Below, in pieces: positions 41,883 through 51,400 of a stretch of DNA of 64,000 nt. The stretch is from positions 124,001 to 188,000 of the forward strand of contig JAEPON010000006.1 of NCBI GenBank assembly GCA_017642895.1, in the 5' to 3' direction. Every line of letters begins with the position of its first letter. Within the stretch, counting starts at the first letter, position 1. The notes under the pieces were generated by a model. It had not been told where the DNA came from and ran no database searches. It saw nothing but the letters and a program-made list of their open reading frames with translations. Both the position numbers and the translations under genes were made by a program. Source of the stretch: Roseitalea sp. GTDB taxonomy: Bacteria > Pseudomonadota > Alphaproteobacteria > Rhizobiales > Rhizobiaceae.

Positions 41883-42494
41883 TCATCCGCCCCGGGTCTT
41901 GCTTGCCAGCCAGTTTTCGCGTGTGAGGCGATAGCGCTCGATCGCGACCCGGCCCGCTGCGACCGTATCGATCTCGTCCAGCCCGGTCAGTTCGAACCCT
42001 TGCTTGATCAACACCTGGCGCGAGCGCGGATTGACCGTGCGCGACCCGGCATAGATCGCATTGGTGCCGGTGACGCGGAACGCCAGGTCGACCACCGCGC
42101 TTGCTGCTTCGGACGCATATCCCTTGCCCCACCATGCGCGTCCGATCCAGTAGCCAACCTCCAGATCGCCTGAGGGCGGCCGGTTGGTCACCGCACACAT
42201 GCCGATCAGGCGCCCCGTGTCGGCGATTGTCACCGCATAGACATAGCCTTCGACGCGGCCTTCATGGACCGCACGAATATAGTTGGCGGCATCGGCCCGC
42301 GTGTAGGGATGCGGCATGCGCGCCGTCATCTCGGCAATTTCGCGGCTGTTGGCGATGACCGCCAGCTCATCGGCATCGTCGGGCACGGGCATGCGCAGCA
42401 CCAGCCGTTCGGTGGTCAACACGGGCGTATTCAGCGAAAACGCCCTGCGATCGTCGTGGCGGGAATAGTCATGCTGGTTAAGGGAATTGATCAT
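41883..42494 (-). CDS. GNAT N-acetyltransferase (RimJ/RimL-type)
   Basis: 203-residue acetyltransferase. LTTERLVLRMPVPDDADELAV is the usual start of the RimJ/RimL subgroup. VGYWIGRAWWGKGYASEAASAVVDLAF is the acetyl-CoA-binding motif, and NPRSRQVLIKQGFELTG completes the fold. It could modify a ribosomal protein, which is inference from family and its place next to rpmA. The ATG at 42494 is the first start in frame with the domain; a terminator sits upstream. Confidence 0.85.
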   Translation of the reverse strand: MINSLNQHDYSRHDDRRAFSLNTPVLTTERLVLRMPVPDDADELAVIANSREIAEMTARMPHPYTRADAANYIRAVHEGRVEGYVYAVTIADTGRLIGMCAVTNRPPSGDLEVGYWIGRAWWGKGYASEAASAVVDLAFRVTGTNAIYAGSRTVNPRSRQVLIKQGFELTGLDEIDTVAAGRVAIERYRLTRENWLASKTRGG

Positions 42495-42510
42495 CGCCCT
42501 GGTCCGAATC

Positions 42511-42546
42511 GAAAAGGGGGAGTTGGTTCGTGTCCCAACTCCCCCT
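42511..42546 (-). terminator. Rho-independent terminator after rpmA
   Basis: Perfect 11-bp stem (GGGGGAGTTGG with CCAACTCCCCC) over an eight-base loop, followed on the minus strand by TTTTCGATT. It separates rplU-rpmA from the GNAT gene. Confidence 0.85.
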
Positions 42547-42595
42547 GCAAACGCTTTACCCCGGGTGCTGGAACGCCGGGTGTCGGTGAACCCGG

Positions 42596-42856
42596 TCAGT
42601 CGGCGGCCGCCATTACCGATACATAGGTGCGGCCATTGGCTTTCTTGCGGAACTCGACGGCGCCTTCCGTGAGAGCGAAGAGCGTATGGTCCTTGCCCAT
42701 GCCGACATTGGTGCCCGGATGCCATTTGGTGCCGCGCTGGCGCACGATAATGTTGCCGGCAATGACCGCTTCACCGCCGAACTTCTTGACGCCAAGGCGT
42801 TTTGATTCCGAATCGCGGCCGTTACGCGACGAGCCGCCAGCTTTCTTGTGTGCCAT
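42596..42856 (-). CDS. rpmA: 50S ribosomal protein bL27
   Basis: 86-residue protein near the peptidyl-transferase centre. It starts [20 protein letters not shown] directly, with no cleaved extension as seen in Firmicutes. [22 protein letters not shown] is the standard core. It lies 123 bp downstream of rplU and is followed by a strong terminator. Confidence 0.97.
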   Translation of the reverse strand: MAHKKAGGSSRNGRDSESKRLGVKKFGGEAVIAGNIIVRQRGTKWHPGTNVGMGKDHTLFALTEGAVEFRKKANGRTYVSVMAAAD

Positions 42857-42896
42857 GGTTCTTTCTCCTGCCGCGTACGGCCTTGCAGTCTTCCGT

Positions 42897-42928
42897 GCCG
42901 GGCATGCCCCCTTATGGGCATTTCCGGC
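42897..42928. other. Interrupted hairpin between rplU and rpmA
   Basis: GCCGG...CCGGC enclose a second stem ATGCCC/GGGCAT. No T run follows on the minus strand. It may be a processing site or leader structure of rpmA. Confidence 0.35.
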
Positions 42929-42979
42929 GTGTCGATCAAGGGTGAAGCTGTTGTGCAGCGCACCTTGGCGATCGCGGTT

Positions 42980-43621
42980 TTACTTGACGCGTTCTTTCGC
43001 CTGCGTCTGCCAATCTTCGATCTGGGCTGCGCTGAACGGCATATACTCGTCGATCTTTTCAATATCGGCCGCCGTCAGCGCCGCGATCTGCGCAAAGGTC
43101 GTAATGCCCTGCTCGTTGAGCTGTTTTTCGGCGACCGGGCCGATGCCCTTGATGTCGGTCAGCTTGTCGGCGTCGCCTTCCGGCGCCACGAACAGCGGAC
43201 CTTCCGGCGCCGCGGGCTTGGCTTCGGCCTTTGCCGTATCCGCCTTCGGCGCATCTGCCTCGGGTGCTGCCGCTTTCTTCGCCACAGGCTTCCTGGAGGG
43301 CTTGGCGCCACCGGTCAGGATTTCGGCGATGCGCACCGTCGTCAGATATTGACGGTGGCCCTTCTTGCGGCGTGAATTCTGGCGCCGGCGCTTCTTGAAG
43401 GCGATGACCTTGCGGCCCCGGCCTTGCGTGACCACTTCGGCGGTCACCATCGCGCCATCGACCAGCGGGCTGCCGATCGTCACGTCGGCATCGTTGCCGA
43501 CCACGAGAACGTCGGAAAATTCGATCATCTCGCCGGCATCGCCGTCAAGCTTTTCGAGCGTGAGCACATCATCGGTGGCGACGCGGTATTGCTTGCCACC
43601 GGTCTTGATGACTGCGAACAT
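42980..43621 (-). CDS. rplU: 50S ribosomal protein bL21 with C-terminal helix-hairpin-helix extension
   Basis: 213 residues against about 103 in E. coli. The bL21 core is residues 1-105 ([56 protein letters not shown]). An alanine/lysine/proline linker (about 110-145) joins it to a helix-hairpin-helix-like domain ([32 protein letters not shown]). The ATG at 43621 is the family start. It is cotranscribed with rpmA. Confidence 0.93.
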   Translation of the reverse strand: MFAVIKTGGKQYRVATDDVLTLEKLDGDAGEMIEFSDVLVVGNDADVTIGSPLVDGAMVTAEVVTQGRGRKVIAFKKRRRQNSRRKKGHRQYLTTVRIAEILTGGAKPSRKPVAKKAAAPEADAPKADTAKAEAKPAAPEGPLFVAPEGDADKLTDIKGIGPVAEKQLNEQGITTFAQIAALTAADIEKIDEYMPFSAAQIEDWQTQAKERVK

Positions 43622-43919
43622 CGTTTGTCCTTTCGTGTTCGGTCCGGCTCTGACGCGCCCTTTGCGTCCCGTTCCGCGCAAGGCGGATTGGAGCATCGGC
43701 ACGCCGGCCGTCTTCTTGTTCAGTCTGTCCGGTTGAACCGCTGCCCGGACGTCGCCTTGCGGCGATCATCCAAACAGGTGCGGCGCGGATTGCCCCGCGC
43801 CACTGATCGCGCTCCCTATGATCGGGCAGCGCCGAAAAGTCAAGCTGGGGCGGAAAACTTTGCGCGCTTGCGTCTTGTTTTCGCCCGGCCACGGCGCTAG
43901 ACAGCGCCGCACCGCGTGC

Positions 43920-44009
43920 GGAGAGGTGGCTGAGTGGTTGAAAGCGCCGCACTCGAAATGCGGTATAGGGGCAACTCTATCGGGGGTTCGAATCCCTCCC
44001 TCTCCGCCA
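43920..44009 (+). tRNA. tRNA-Ser (anticodon CGA)
   Basis: 90-base class II tRNA. The acceptor stem GGAGAGG/CCTCTCC with discriminator G and an encoded CCA is complete. The D arm (GCTGAGTGGTTGAAAGC), anticodon loop CTCGAAA with CGA, a long variable arm (TATAGGGGCAACTCTATC) and T loop TTCGAAT all fit serine tRNA. Confidence 0.96.
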
Positions 44010-44090
44010 CCCTGGAACAAAAGTGCGAACCCCGTTCGCCGCCGATTCTACGCCGCCCGTAAAAGGTGGGCATTAGCGGTTGGCCGGGAC

Positions 44091-44588
44091 CTACAGCTTT
44101 TTGAGCAGCCAAATGGATGGAATACCCCGTTCAAAACCAGCTTTCTGGTAGGCTCGGCGAGCGGGTTCATGGCTTGGGTCGCGGCCTGTACTCACCATTG
44201 CAACTGCCATGCCTTCCTTTTTCATTTGCGCCAAAACATATCCGTACAGAGCGGTTCCGATACCAGCGCCATCAACATCCGGATGAACGGCATTCAGACC
44301 AACCTCTCCGACTTTGCTTTCGGAGTTTACCGTGTAACCACAAAACCCCACCACCCGATTAGCGACCGTTGCAACGTAAACGTTATGACCGGAGCTTGGA
44401 CGGCACATTTCATCAAGGTGTGCGCCCTGTTCAATTTCGGCGTCGGCATAGGCAAATTGGGCAATGTCTTTGCCCATAATTGACCGGAAAGACTTAAATA
44501 CGGGAGCGAAAGCCGCTTCGCGCACCTCTTGCAAGGTTGGTAAATCAGCTTCGGCAAAAGGGCGAATTTCAAAATCTAGCTCGCTCAT
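44091..44588 (-). CDS. GNAT N-acetyltransferase in a lower-GC segment
   Basis: 165-residue acetyltransferase. DFEIRPFAEADLPTLQEV is a GNAT start; VGEVGLNAVHPDVDGAGIGTALYGYVLAQM is the acetyl-CoA motif and ARRAYQKAGFERG the C-terminal helix. Codons are visibly richer in A/T than the neighbours, and the gene lies 81 bp past the tRNA-Ser. Together these suggest acquisition by transfer. The substrate is unknown. Confidence 0.82.
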   Translation of the reverse strand: MSELDFEIRPFAEADLPTLQEVREAAFAPVFKSFRSIMGKDIAQFAYADAEIEQGAHLDEMCRPSSGHNVYVATVANRVVGFCGYTVNSESKVGEVGLNAVHPDVDGAGIGTALYGYVLAQMKKEGMAVAMVSTGRDPSHEPARRAYQKAGFERGIPSIWLLKKL

Positions 44589-44872
44589 GGCACCCTCGTA
44601 TGTGGAATTTGGCCGCTCATGAGCATTCCCGCAGCCAAAATGTTGGAGAGTTGAGCAGATGTCTTTTTAATTTGCCATGCTGGTTGACCGAGGCACCAAA
44701 CGGCTAGTCTTTGGCTGGTGAGCAGCAGAATCCAAAACTTCGTCACCTCCACATCAGTGGGGCAATTTATTAGCTTTCACTGAGCTTTAGGCATGCAAAT
44801 CAAAGATCAAATGCTCTGACTAAACTTCAATCCGTCCAACAGCTAAACCAACATTCTGGCATCCTTGGGTAG
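44589..44872. other. AT-rich gap without a gene
   Basis: About 280 bases with clearly lower GC than the rest of the window and stops in all frames. No repeat, integrase or tRNA fragment is seen. It is probably part of the segment next to tRNA-Ser that carries the GNAT gene. Confidence 0.6.
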
Positions 44873-45153
44873 GCTCACGAACTTACGGAAGATAGAAAGA
44901 AGTTCAACCAGAAAAGCAACGGAAAGCGCGACCGCATCTTCGCGATCACGCCCGATGACGATCACGATGCAGCGGCAGGCCGGGCACTGATGGAGGCGTT
45001 CGCAAATGATGCCGTCACGCCGGAGCTGGCCATGGCGGACCGGACCTGCGCCGCGTCCATATCGGTAGCCTGCGCGGCACCACGATTCCCTGGTTCGACG
45101 CGCCGGTCGCCGGCCTGCCGATGGTGCACTGGAACGAACGGAGAGCGTCATGA
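44873..45153 (+). pseudogene. Truncated, frameshifted 3' remnant of an unidentified gene
   Basis: From about 44930 to 45040 one frame reads RDRIFAITPDDDHDAAAGRA and on to AVTPELAMAD. The next frame continues as PDLRRVHIGSLRGTTIPWFD and runs to a stop at 45151-45153. Restoring one C near 45040 joins them (MADPDLRR). No start or N-terminal domain exists upstream, where the AT-rich segment begins. The remnant stop overlaps the ATG of the OsmC gene (ATGA), so the two were probably an operon. I do not recognise the family. The frameshift is inference from protein-like residues in both frames. Confidence 0.55.
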
Positions 45154-45641
45154 CACAGCAGCCGACCGAACCGGGCGTCGTGCGATTCGAATGCACCGGC
45201 ATCGCCACGGGCAAGATGCGCAACGATCTTGATGTGCGCATGGTGACGCCGATGGAGGAGCATGTCACGCTCGCCTCCGACGAGGGTCCTTTCCATGGCG
45301 GCGATGCCAGCGCGCCGCCGCCGCTGGCTCTTTTCATCGGCGGGCTGACCGGCTGCATCATGACGCAGATCCGCGCCTTTGCGAAACGGCTCAAGGCCAA
45401 TCTGACCGGTCTGGCCGTCGAGAGGACGGTGGAGTGGCAGTGGACGCCGAAGGCGCCGGTCTATGAAACCGCGCCGAAATCGTTTGCCATCGATGTCATC
45501 ATCGAAAGCGATGACCCGATCGAGCGCCAGCGTGAACTGCTCGATGCGGCAAAGAAGGGCTGTTTCGTCGAGCAGACGCTGGGGGTTTCCAACACGATCC
45601 GGCATCGGCTGAGAACCGGCGACGGTTGGCTCGACGCCTGA
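45150..45641 (+). CDS. OsmC family protein
   Basis: 163-residue OsmC/Ohr-fold protein. The family helps remove organic hydroperoxides or has related thiol chemistry. FHGGDASAPPPLALFIGGLTGCIMTQIRAFAKRL carries the first conserved cysteine. KKGCFVEQTLG carries the second (OsmC pattern, usually CP). The ATG overlaps the stop of the upstream gene remnant. A protein ending in LRTGDGWLDA and the absence of an Ohr arginine signature suggest the general OsmC branch. Confidence 0.85.
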   Translation: MTQQPTEPGVVRFECTGIATGKMRNDLDVRMVTPMEEHVTLASDEGPFHGGDASAPPPLALFIGGLTGCIMTQIRAFAKRLKANLTGLAVERTVEWQWTPKAPVYETAPKSFAIDVIIESDDPIERQRELLDAAKKGCFVEQTLGVSNTIRHRLRTGDGWLDA

Positions 45642-45657
45642 GCGAAGATGGCGGCGT

Positions 45658-45924
45658 TCAGTCTTTGGGAATGATGGTGACGGCGCATTCATCGTTGGTC
45701 GCAAGGCCGGCCTTGGCGCATTGCGGTGCGGTCAGGTTGAAGAAAAACACATCCGACCCCTTGCCCCATGGCCGGATTTTGCGGGGAAACGGACCCGCTT
45801 CGTTCAGCATCACGTTTGCGGCAAAGGCATCGCAGCGGCCGTTCACATGCTCCGGTTTCACCAAGATAACGCGGCAGATCGGGTTGTTTGCGAAGAACTC
45901 TGGCCGAAAACCGAATTGTGTCAC
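45658..45924 (-). CDS. Hypothetical 88-residue protein
   Basis: Small soluble protein without a signal peptide or membrane segment. It reads FFANNPICRVILVKPEHVNG, then CDAFAANVMLNEAGPFPRK, GKGSDVFFFNLTAPQCAKAG and DECAVTIIPKD, with four cysteines. The GTG at 45924 has GAAGGG upstream. It lies between the OsmC gene (convergent) and imuA (divergent). Family not recognised; the open frame and ribosome site support it being real. Confidence 0.5.
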   Translation of the reverse strand: MTQFGFRPEFFANNPICRVILVKPEHVNGRCDAFAANVMLNEAGPFPRKIRPWGKGSDVFFFNLTAPQCAKAGLATNDECAVTIIPKD

Positions 45925-46138
45925 CCTTCATGCCGTTCACCGAGAAACATGCCGGATCGCACCACAATAGGATGACGCAGTGTTTCAGGGAAGCGACGTG
46001 AACCCCGGTCGGGGTATGCCGTGCGCCTGCGGACCCCGGGAACTGCATTCAGCCATTGGCGGGCATGGGCGAAGCGGCTGCCTGCCTGTCTTGCTCCGCC
46101 TTGCGAATTGACTCTGGCGAAGGGTTGGCATGTAATAG

Positions 46139-46153
46139 GAACAAAAAGTGAAC
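46139..46153. promoter_or_regulatory. LexA (SOS) box upstream of imuA
   Basis: GAAC-AAAAAGT-GAAC is an exact match to the alphaproteobacterial LexA box GAAC-N7-GAAC. It ends 11 bases before the imuA start and should place imuA-imuB-dnaE2 under SOS control. Confidence 0.88.
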
Positions 46154-46164
46154 AATTGGTCCTT

Positions 46165-46956
46165 ATGCAGACAACCCTGATCCATTTGCAGCGCCGGATT
46201 GAAGCGCTGGCGCCCGCCGGACAACGGCCAGCGGACATGCAAGATCTCATCACGCTGGGTGATGAACAGGTCGATGCAACCCTGGGCGCTGCTCTGGTTC
46301 GGGGCGCCCTGCATGAACTCTATGCCGCAGGATCGGCCCATGCGGCGGCGCTGACGGGTTTTTGCGCCGGCCTTGCCCGTTGCATCACGAGCGGCACGCG
46401 CAAAACCGTCTGGATACGCCAGACGTTTTCGGAGACCGAGGCCGGTCATCTTTTCATGCCCGGCCTGGCTGCGCTGGGGTTCGATCCGGCCACCATCATC
46501 CATGTGCAGACCCGGCGATCCGAGGATGGACTGCGCGCGGCGCTTGAAGCGGTACGCTGCGCCTCGCTCGGCGCGGTTGTCATCGAGCTTTGGGGAAACC
46601 CGAAAAGCCTCGATCTGACGGCGACACGCCGGCTGACGCTTGCGGCGGAGGCATCGGGCGTCACGCCGCTCCTGTTGCGGGTTGCCGCCGAGCCCGGTCC
46701 CAGCGTTGCACGCACGCGTTGGCAGGTTGCGGCAGCGCCATCGTCTGCCCTGGCCGCCAATGCGCCGGGCAAACCGGCTTTTGACATCACCTTGTTGCGC
46801 AACCGCGCCGGCGCGTCCGGTCAGCGCTGGCATCTGGAGTGGGATCATGAACGAAAACATTTCCGGCAAGCCGCGGCGCTATCTGGCGGTGTGGCTGCCA
46901 TTCCTGACCAGCGACCGGTTCCGGCGTCAGTGCAACGGTTCGCACGCGCGGTCTGA
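46165..46956 (+). CDS. imuA: ImuA, RecA-like mutasome component
   Basis: 263-residue RecA-fold protein of the damage-induced mutasome. It reads RGALHELYAAGSAHAAALTGFCAGLA near the start, then TVWIRQTFSETEAGHLFMPGLAALGFDP and ALGVTPLLLR-type strands. The P loop is degenerate. The ATG at 46165 lies just past the LexA box. The reading frame continues 110 bases into imuB, which is a long overlap. Confidence 0.88.
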   Translation: MQTTLIHLQRRIEALAPAGQRPADMQDLITLGDEQVDATLGAALVRGALHELYAAGSAHAAALTGFCAGLARCITSGTRKTVWIRQTFSETEAGHLFMPGLAALGFDPATIIHVQTRRSEDGLRAALEAVRCASLGAVVIELWGNPKSLDLTATRRLTLAAEASGVTPLLLRVAAEPGPSVARTRWQVAAAPSSALAANAPGKPAFDITLLRNRAGASGQRWHLEWDHERKHFRQAAALSGGVAAIPDQRPVPASVQRFARAV

Positions 46957-48412
46957 CGCGCCGCTGTGTTTCACCGAGAAGCAGAACAATGCGCTGCGCG
47001 TCGTGCGCGTCGATCAAAAGGCCATGGGCATGGGCCTGACGCCGGGGCTCACCCTGGCCGATGCGCGGGCGCGGGTGCCGCAGCTTGCCGCCGTCGAAAT
47101 GGACCATGCGGCCGATATGGCCTGGCTCGAACGGATCGCCGATTTCTGCGATCGTTACACGCCGATGACGGCGCTCGATGCGCCCGACGGGCTGGTTCTG
47201 GACATTACCGGCTGCGCCCATCTGTTCGGCGGCGAAAGGGCGTTGCTCGACGATCTTGTGGCGCGTCTGTCGCACGGGGCAACGCAGGTGTGCGCGGCCC
47301 TTGCCGGCACACCGCAGGCAGCGCGTGCGCTGGCGCGCTTCGGCCCGTCCCATGTGATCGTCGCGCCGGGCGGGGAGGCCAAGGCCGTTGCGTCCTTGCC
47401 CGTGGCCGCTCTTGAAGCCGGTGTCGAGGCCACGACAGCGCTGCTGCGCGCCGGTCTGAAGACGGTCGGCGATCTGGCGTGCCGGCCGCACAAACCGCTG
47501 GTCGCGCGGTTCGGCGCGGCGCTGGTGGCGCGTCTCGTCAGGCTACAAGGCGGCGAGAACACGGCGATCACGCCACGCCGGCCCGTGCCCGTTTGCAGCG
47601 CCGAACGCCGTTTCGCCGAACCTTTGACGCAGACGGGCGATGCGCTGGCGACGCTTGAAGCGCTTGCGGGCCACACCGCGCACAGCCTTGAAAAGCGCGG
47701 CCAGGGCGGGCGTCGCTTCGATGCGGCCCTGTTTCGCACCGACGGCACGGTCAGCCGGCTCACGATCGAAACGGCGCAACCGGTCCGGGCGCCCGAAACC
47801 GTCATGCGGCTCTTCCGGGAGCGGATCGACATTTTGAGCGACCCGCTCGATCCCGGCTACGGCTATGATCTGATCCGGCTGTCCGTTCCGGTATCGGCGC
47901 AACTGGAAAACACACAACATTCGCTGGACGGCCGTCAGATCGAGGGTGATGACATATCGGCTCTGATCGACCGGTTGAGCACACGGTTCGGCCGGCAGGC
48001 CGTGATGCAATTTGTTCCCGCCGAAACCCATATTCCCGAAAACGCCGTGCGTGCGATGCCTGCCGGACAGCCGGTCGCCCATGCCGCGCAGTGGCAGGCC
48101 GCTCCCGCCGATGCGCGTCCGATGCGCCCGGTCCATCTGTTTGAACGAGCCCAGCCAATCGAGGCGCTGGCCGAGATCCCGGACGGACCGCCCCTCAAGT
48201 TCCGCTGGCGCCGCGTGCTGCACGAGATCGTGCGCGCCGAAGGTCCCGAAAGGATCGCAGCGGAATGGTGGCGTGGCGACGATGGCAGCCGGACGCGCGA
48301 CTATTATTGCGTCGAGGACAGCCACGGCCATCGCTTCTGGGTTTTTCGGGACGGCCTTTACGAGGAGTTGCCGCACCATCCCCGCTGGTTCATGCACGGG
48401 CTGTTCGCATGA
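46847..48412 (+). CDS. imuB: ImuB, Y-family polymerase-like mutasome protein
   Basis: 521-residue catalytically inactive relative of DinB that joins DnaE2 to the sliding clamp. PRRYLAVWLPFLTSDR starts the fold, GLVLDITGCAHLFGGE marks the palm, and LKTVGDLACRPHKPLVARFG the helix-hairpin region. A C-terminal stretch (DYYCVEDSHGHRFWVFRDGL) is the usual ImuB end. The ATG at 46847 is inside imuA; no later start keeps RRYLAVWLP. Its stop overlaps the dnaE2 start (ATGA). Confidence 0.92.
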   Translation: MNENISGKPRRYLAVWLPFLTSDRFRRQCNGSHARSDAPLCFTEKQNNALRVVRVDQKAMGMGLTPGLTLADARARVPQLAAVEMDHAADMAWLERIADFCDRYTPMTALDAPDGLVLDITGCAHLFGGERALLDDLVARLSHGATQVCAALAGTPQAARALARFGPSHVIVAPGGEAKAVASLPVAALEAGVEATTALLRAGLKTVGDLACRPHKPLVARFGAALVARLVRLQGGENTAITPRRPVPVCSAERRFAEPLTQTGDALATLEALAGHTAHSLEKRGQGGRRFDAALFRTDGTVSRLTIETAQPVRAPETVMRLFRERIDILSDPLDPGYGYDLIRLSVPVSAQLENTQHSLDGRQIEGDDISALIDRLSTRFGRQAVMQFVPAETHIPENAVRAMPAGQPVAHAAQWQAAPADARPMRPVHLFERAQPIEALAEIPDGPPLKFRWRRVLHEIVRAEGPERIAAEWWRGDDGSRTRDYYCVEDSHGHRFWVFRDGLYEELPHHPRWFMHGLFA

Positions 48413-51400
48413 CCGGATATGCCGAACTGGCGGTGTCGAGCAATTTCTCCTTCCTGCGCGGTGCGTCGCATCCGGGCGATTTCGTCATGCGCGCGCTCGA
48501 ACTGGGCCTTGCGGGCATCGGCATCGCCGACCGCAACACGGTGGCCGGTGTCGTGCGCGGCCACAGCGCCTACAGGAACGCGTGCAAGGCGTGGCAGGAC
48601 GCCCATGGCAAGGACGCACAATTGCCGCTGCGCTATGTGGTGGGCGCGCGGCTGGTCTTTGCCGACGGCACGCCCGACATCATCGCCTATCCGGAAAACC
48701 GTGCGGGATGGGGGCAACTCTGCCGGCTTCTGACCCTTGGCAAGCGCCGCGCCGAAAAGGGCGACTGCCTGATTCACGAGGCCGATCTTCTGCGCCATTG
48801 CGGCGATCTTCTGTTGATCGTCATGCCGCCCGATCAGACCGATGATCTGGTTCAAGGGCTTTCAAGGATTTCCGCTTATGCGCCGGGCGCTGTGTGGCTG
48901 GCCGCCACCATGACGTATCGCGGCGACGATCGCAGGCGGCTTGCCGGTCTCAGGACCATTGCCGCCGAGGCCGGCATTTCGCTGATCGCGGTGGGCGATG
49001 CGCTCTATCATCATCCCGGGCAGCGTCCGTTGCAGGATGTCGTCACCTGCATCCGCGAGGGCTGCACGCTGGACAATGCCGGTTATCTTCTGCAGGCCAA
49101 TGCCGAACGCCATCTGAAGGCGCCGGACGAAATGGCCCGGCTGTTCCGCGATGCGCCCGAAGCGATCACCGAGACGGGCGATTTTCTGGCACGGATCGAC
49201 TTTTCGCTCGATCAGCTCAGCTATCAATATCCCGAAGAGCCGATCCCGCCTGGCAAATCGCCGCAGCAATGGCTTGAGGAACTGGTCTGGCGCCATGCGC
49301 CCTTCAAATATCCCGATGGCATTCCGGACAAGGTCACCAGGCTTCTTGAACAGGAGCTGGCGCTGATCGCCGATCTTGATTACGCGCAATATTTCCTGAC
49401 CATCCATGACATTGTTCGCGTTGCCAATGACAAGCGCATCCTGTGCCAGGGGCGCGGCTCGGCGGCCAATTCTGCGGTCTGCTACGTGCTTGGCATCACC
49501 GCGGTCGATCCGGCCGAGCATGATCTTCTGTTTGCCCGGTTCATCTCGTCCGAGCGCCGGGAACCACCCGACATCGATGTCGATTTCGAGCATGAGCGGC
49601 GCGAGGAAATCATCCAGCACATCTATGAGCGCTATGGCCGCGAGCGGGCCGGAATCGCCGCTACCGTCATCAGCTACCGGCCGCGCAGCGCCATCCGCGA
49701 GGTGGGCAAGGTGCTCGGCCTGACCGAGGATGTGACGGCGCGCCTTGCCGGCACGGTCTGGGGCAGTTGGGGCACCGAAATCGCCAAAAAGTATGTGCGC
49801 GAAGCCGGGATCGATCCGGACAATCCCGTTATCGGACGCGCCATCGATCTGGCGACGCAATTGCTCGGCTTTCCGCGGCACCTTTCGCAACATGTGGGCG
49901 GGTTCGTCCTGACGCGTGACCGGCTCGACGACCTCGTGCCGATCGGCAACGCGGCGATGGACGATCGCACCTTCATCGAGTGGGACAAGGACGATATCGA
50001 TGCGCTCGGCCTGATGAAGGTCGATGTGCTGGGCCTGGGAATGCTGACCTGCATCCGCAAATGCATCGACCTGATGCGTGACCATTGCGGCCGGGATTTC
50101 GGCCTCGCCGATTTCGAGCCCGATGATGAAGGTGTCTATGACATGTTGTGCAGAGGCGAATCCATCGGCGTCTTCCAGGTGGAAAGCCGGGCGCAGATCA
50201 ACATGCTGCCGCGCCTCAAACCAAGGGAGTTTTACGACCTCGTCATCCAGGTGGCGATCGTGCGGCCCGGCCCGATCCAGGGCGACATGGTCCACCCCTA
50301 TCTGCGGCGGCGCAACAAGGAGGAGGACGTCGACTATCCCTCGCCCCGACCGCCTCATGATCCGGAAGAATTGCGCAAGGTGCTGCATCGCACGCTCGGC
50401 GTGCCGCTGTTTCAGGAGCAGGCGATGAACATCGCCATGGTCGCGGCCGAATTCTCCGACAACGAGGCCAATGGCTTGCGCCGTGCCATGGCGACCTTCC
50501 GCCATGTCGGCACAATCCAGAATTTCGAGCACCTGATGGTCGAGCGGATGGTCAAGCGCGGCTATGAGCGCGAATTTGCCCAGCGTTGCTTCGACCAGAT
50601 CAAGGGTTTTGGCGAATATGGTTTTCCCGAAAGCCATGCCGCTTCGTTCGCGAAGCTGGTCTACATCTCGTCGTGGATCAAGCATCACGAGCCGGCGGTG
50701 TTCGCCTGCGGCTTGCTCAATGCCCAGCCCATGGGCTTTTACGCACCCGCCCAGATCGTGCGCGATGCGCAGGAGAACGGGGTTGAGGTGCGCGCCGCCG
50801 ATATCAATCACAGCCAATGGGACAACACGCTTGAACGGGCAGAGCACGGCACGCTGGCACTGCGGCTCGGTTTGCGCCAGATCGACGGGTTTCACGAAGA
50901 CTGGGCAGACCAGATCGTCATGGTGCGTGGCGAAGGCTTCGACAGCGCCGAGATGGTCTGGCGGCGTGCAAGGCTCGAGAAGCGGGCGCTGAAAATCCTC
51001 GCCGACGCCGATGCGTTCCGCTCGATCGGCCTTGATCGCCGCGATGCGCTTTGGGCGGTGCGGCGCCTGCCGGACGATGTGCCGCTGCCGTTGTTCGAGG
51101 CGGCACGGCGCAACGAACTGTCCGCCGAGCCGGATGCCGCCCTGCCAGCCATGAAGCTGGCCGAGCATGTAGTGGCCGATTACCAGACCACCCGGCTTTC
51201 GCTGAAAAGCCACCCGATGGCGCTGCTCAGGCCGGTTTTTGCAGCCGAGAACATCCTGTCGTCGCAACAGGTCGCCGACATGCCGGATGGCAAATGGATC
51301 AGGACGGCGGGCGTCGTGCTGATCCGGCAGCGACCGGGCAAGGGCAACGCCATCTTCATGACGCTCGAGGACGAGACCGGCATCGTCAATGTGCTGGTCT

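Noticed and set aside
43920..45153. Complete genomic island
   Set aside because: No integrase, no visible repeated tRNA end and only one cargo gene; kept only as a probable decayed insert.
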